Positions 61,282 through 64,000 of a stretch of DNA of 64,000 bases are shown here, piece after piece. The position numbers were made by a program, and so were the translations under genes. Position 1 is the stretch's first letter, and each line of letters opens with the position of its first letter. A model generated the notes under the pieces. That model did no database searches. It was not told the DNA's origin and saw only the letters and a program-made list of their open reading frames with translations. This DNA comes from Loktanella sp. 5RATIMAR09 (GTDB lineage Bacteria; Pseudomonadota; Alphaproteobacteria; Rhodobacterales; Rhodobacteraceae): assembly GCF_001419985.1 (NCBI RefSeq), contig NZ_LJAL01000002.1, positions 124,001 through 188,000 of the forward strand, in the 5' to 3' direction.

Positions 61282-62484
61282 TTATTGCAGGAAATCATTC
61301 GGATCGAGGCTTTGCAGGCCGCGGCGCACTTCAAAGTGCAGGAAGCTGGGGTTTGCAGCGCGCACTTTGCCGATCACCTGTCCGCGTGACACGCTGTCGT
61401 CCTTGCTGACAGTCAAACCCTCCATCTGCGTATAGACGGTGAGCAAGCCATCACTGTGTTTCAGGACAACAATCGCGCCGCCACTGGTGTCAGTGGTCAC
61501 GGCGGCAACGGTGCCCGAACCGGCGGCCCGAACGTCAGAGCCTGCCGAGGCACCGATATCGATCCCTTCGTTCGTGCCCGGGGCGTAGTCGCGGATGATC
61601 GACCCTTGGATCGGCATGATAAAGCGCGCATCGCTGCTTGCGGGCTGTGCCGTTGTCGTGCCCAGATCAGGCGTCGCGGGAACGACGGCTGCGGTCACGG
61701 GGGCGGCTGGTGTCTCACTTGGGAGGGGGCGTGCTGCGCTCGGTGGCACAGGTGTTGTGGTGCCAACCCCCGGGGCCGTTACCGCAGCTGAGGCCGCCGC
61801 CGGTGCCGGTGCGCTGCCGCCCTGCGGGATCAACAGATATTGGCCTTCGCGGATTGTGAATTCGCTGTTGAGCCCGTTCCATTCAGCGATATTGGTGACA
61901 GGAACATTATAAAGCCGCGAGATTGAAAACACGGTTTCACCGCGCTGGACCTGATGGCGAATTGGTTCGGTGCCGCGCACGACAGGTGCGGCGGGCGCAG
62001 TCGCAGCAGGCGCAATCGGAGTTGCGGTCACGGCCCCGGCGCCGGCCGCATCAGCGCGGTCAAGTGCCGTTGTGGCCACGGCTGTCACATCAAACGGTTG
62101 GATCGGTCCGGTGCCAATGGCACCCGTGGCAGGCGAAGGTTCGGTCACGCGTGACGGCAGGGCGATGATCTCATCGCGGCGCAGGATCACGTCGGGCCCA
62201 ATTCCGTTATACTCCGCCAGCTCATCAGCATCGAGGCCCAGCCGGATCGCAATGCCGCGAATGGTGTCATCGCGGCGCGCAACAACCACCTGATAATTGG
62301 GGTATGAAATCACGCCGCGATCATCGGGACGTGGCCTGCCGGGCAGGCTTTGCACTGCTGCGGATGTATCAAATCCGTTGCCGATATCACGCAGGTCGGG
62401 GTCAAAGCCTTCACATGCCGCGAGTGCTGCCAATGTCATGCCTGTCAATGCTATGCGTCTTACAGGGAAATTCCTGTTCGCCAT
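61282..62484 (-). CDS. LysM and M23-fold lipoprotein, NlpD/EnvC-like
   Basis: A 400-residue lipoprotein: signal MANRNFPVRRIALTGMTLAA with lipobox LAAC, two LysM domains (about 64-110 and 182-226, the latter with GETVFSISRLYNVPV) and a C-terminal M23 domain (from about 300). The M23 zinc ligands are changed: GIDIG is preceded by N-E instead of a histidine, YTQM replaces Y-H, and FLHFE replaces HLHFE. It should therefore be inactive as a protease and act as an activator of cell-wall amidases, like NlpD and EnvC. Confidence 0.88.
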   Translation of the reverse strand: MANRNFPVRRIALTGMTLAALAACEGFDPDLRDIGNGFDTSAAVQSLPGRPRPDDRGVISYPNYQVVVARRDDTIRGIAIRLGLDADELAEYNGIGPDVILRRDEIIALPSRVTEPSPATGAIGTGPIQPFDVTAVATTALDRADAAGAGAVTATPIAPAATAPAAPVVRGTEPIRHQVQRGETVFSISRLYNVPVTNIAEWNGLNSEFTIREGQYLLIPQGGSAPAPAAASAAVTAPGVGTTTPVPPSAARPLPSETPAAPVTAAVVPATPDLGTTTAQPASSDARFIMPIQGSIIRDYAPGTNEGIDIGASAGSDVRAAGSGTVAAVTTDTSGGAIVVLKHSDGLLTVYTQMEGLTVSKDDSVSRGQVIGKVRAANPSFLHFEVRRGLQSLDPNDFLQ

Positions 62485-62545
62485 CCTACCGCTCCTTTGC
62501 CTAGTCGCCCCTTATCTATGGGATCATACTATATTTTGGGGTAGT

Positions 62546-63187
62546 TTACTCTTGTCCGAGCCCTTCTAGCAAGGGCACAAAGCGGACAGCGCGCAATTCA
62601 TCGTATTCAAGCCCTGTTTCGGTGCGCGTTACGCGGATCAGGCTTTGGACCGCATCGGATTGACCGACAGGCAGAACCATGATCCCCCCGACCCGCAACT
62701 GCGCCAAGAGAGGGCCGGGCGGGTCCTCTGCTGCGGCGGTCAGCAGGATGCGGTCAAAGGGGGCCTGTTCGGCAAAGCCGTGGCTGCCGTCGGCGGTGAA
62801 AGCCGTGATGTTGGTGATATCATTGGCTTCAAACACCGCGCGCGCAGCCTGCACCAGACGGCGATAGCGGTCCACCGTGTAAACGCGGCGCGCCAATTTG
62901 CTGAGGATCGCGGCCTGATACCCTGATCCTGTACCAATTTCGAGCACCTTGTCGCGCGGGCTGATCTGAAGGGCCTGCGTCATCAATCCCACGACCGAGG
63001 GTTGGCTGATGGTTTGCCCGCAGGCAATCGGCAACGGCATATCGTCATAGGCGCGATCCGCGAAAGTGCCCTTCACGTAATCGGCGCGGTCGACCTGTTC
63101 CATCGCTGTCAGCACCCGCGTGTCCGTCACGCCCTTGCTGCGCAAAGCGTAAAGGAACTGCATCTTGGTGGCCGCATCGAATGTCAC
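62546..63187 (-). CDS. pcm: Protein-L-isoaspartate O-methyltransferase
   Basis: A 213-residue SAM-dependent methyltransferase that starts repair of damaged aspartyl residues. SAM motif I is [15 protein letters not shown], motif II has FDRILLTAA, and the substrate region [13 protein letters not shown] is near residue 57. Its start overlaps the surE stop by 4 bp, a pairing seen widely. Confidence 0.95.
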   Translation of the reverse strand: MTFDAATKMQFLYALRSKGVTDTRVLTAMEQVDRADYVKGTFADRAYDDMPLPIACGQTISQPSVVGLMTQALQISPRDKVLEIGTGSGYQAAILSKLARRVYTVDRYRRLVQAARAVFEANDITNITAFTADGSHGFAEQAPFDRILLTAAAEDPPGPLLAQLRVGGIMVLPVGQSDAVQSLIRVTRTETGLEYDELRAVRFVPLLEGLGQE

Positions 63188-63969
63188 TTCAGCACGTCTT
63201 TCAAGGTCTCAACCATGGTATAGTCGGTCAGGTCCACCCGCATCGGCGTAATCGAGACATAGCCGTCAAGGTTGGCTGCGGCATCCGTACCGGGGGCTGT
63301 CGGCTCATGCTGGGGGCCGCCACGGACCCACAGGAACTTGCGCCCTGTGGGCGAGGTTTGTGCCTCGGCGCGGAAACGTGTGTTGAGCCGGAACCCTTGG
63401 GTCGTGGCTGCCATGCCTTTGACCTTTTCGGCAGGTACGGGGGGGAAGTTCACGTTATAGAAAACCTGATAATCCGCATCGTCCCAAAGCGCGTCGTTCA
63501 TGAGCTTGCGCACAACCGCGGCCCCATGCGCCGCTGCGGCCTCGAACGGATTATCCAGATCGGTATTTTCGGGGCCGTAAAACTGGGACAAAGCGATCGA
63601 GCGCACACCTTGCAGCGCCCCTTCGATGCAAGCGCCGATCGTGCCGGAGTAAAGCGTGTTCTCAGCGGCATTATTGCCCCGATTGACGCCTGAGAGGATC
63701 AGATCAGGGGCCTTATCTTTCAGCACGTCATGGATCCCGGCAAGCACGCAGTCCGCAGGCGAGCCTTCTGCCGCAAAGCGCCGGGGTTCCAGTTCTGTAA
63801 TCATTGTGGGGTGGGTGTAGCTGATGCAGTGGCCGACCCCCGATTGCTCAAAGGCGGGGGCTACGGTCCAGACTTCGCCCTTTGGTCCTGCGATTTCGTG
63901 GGCGATATCGGTCAGAACCCGCAGGCCGGGTGCGTTGATACCGTCGTCATTGGTGATGAGAATGCGCAT
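63184..63969 (-). CDS. surE: 5'-nucleotidase SurE
   Basis: A 261-residue nucleoside-monophosphate phosphatase. Metal ligands: D8 and D9 ([14 protein letters not shown]), the serine of [11 protein letters not shown] and the asparagine of [19 protein letters not shown]. It is complete; 31 bp of upstream sequence remain in the window. Co-translated with pcm. Confidence 0.95.
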   Translation of the reverse strand: MRILITNDDGINAPGLRVLTDIAHEIAGPKGEVWTVAPAFEQSGVGHCISYTHPTMITELEPRRFAAEGSPADCVLAGIHDVLKDKAPDLILSGVNRGNNAAENTLYSGTIGACIEGALQGVRSIALSQFYGPENTDLDNPFEAAAAHGAAVVRKLMNDALWDDADYQVFYNVNFPPVPAEKVKGMAATTQGFRLNTRFRAEAQTSPTGRKFLWVRGGPQHEPTAPGTDAAANLDGYVSITPMRVDLTDYTMVETLKDVLK

Positions 63970-64000
63970 GCAACCGCCTTTTTGCTGTCGCCACGTACCT

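Overview
The window is a stretch of chromosome from an alphaproteobacterium, most probably a marine Rhodobacteraceae (Roseobacter group) species. Three things point that way: a tatA-tatB-tatC / P-loop ATPase / LysM-M23 lipoprotein / pcm / surE block, a DmdA-like aminomethyltransferase-family gene beside an Lrp-type regulator, and a NasTS-controlled assimilatory nitrate operon. No rRNA, tRNA or CRISPR array was seen.

Layout. (1) 1-8162: histidine utilisation. hutH, hutG, hutU and hutI lie on the minus strand, followed by a Rieske oxygenase cut by the window edge. hutF and hutC run divergently. HutF plus HutG means the five-step route through formylglutamate. (2) 8128-13668: a LysR regulator diverging from a phytanoyl-CoA-dioxygenase-like gene and an MFS gene, then an NCS1 permease diverging from a GntR regulator. 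(3) 13664-23574: a 9.9 kb module bounded by a 72-bp inverted repeat. It holds two divergent operons: eight minus-strand genes (von Willebrand A protein, small secreted proteins, two PH-like membrane proteins) and six plus-strand genes (molybdopterin-fold protein, histidine kinase, response regulator, three secreted proteins). I do not recognise this as a named system and consider it the best candidate for an undescribed one. (4) 23554-31621: an Rrf2/NsrR-like regulator with two tiny genes, Lrp, the DmdA-like protein, a broken osmC, a CPA2 antiporter with a tandem UspA, and a GntP-type permease.

(5) 32258-55398: a probable 23 kb integrated island. A 20-codon N-terminal stub of dusA lies at 32210, and an intact dusA with a substituted N-terminus starts at 55343. 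This is the arrangement left by integration into the 5' end of dusA. The enclosed DNA carries the nitrate assimilation operon (nasT, nasS, leader, nrtA, nrtB, nrtCD, nirB, nirD, nasA, a TrpD2-like gene, cysG), a cupredoxin, an ECF sigma/anti-sigma pair with fasciclin and MsrB, and an OmpA/Sel1 envelope operon. No integrase is left. The nrtA leader contains two six-base-loop hairpins and a terminator, as expected for NasT (ANTAR) antitermination.

(6) 55343-63969: backbone genes: dusA, a TauE/SafE exporter, a second PhyH-like protein, a WYL regulator, tatABC, an AAA-like ATPase, a LysM/M23 lipoprotein lacking catalytic histidines, pcm and surE.

Starts were chosen from ribosome binding sites, start/stop overlaps and signal peptides. 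Functions rest on motifs read by eye; no database search was possible.
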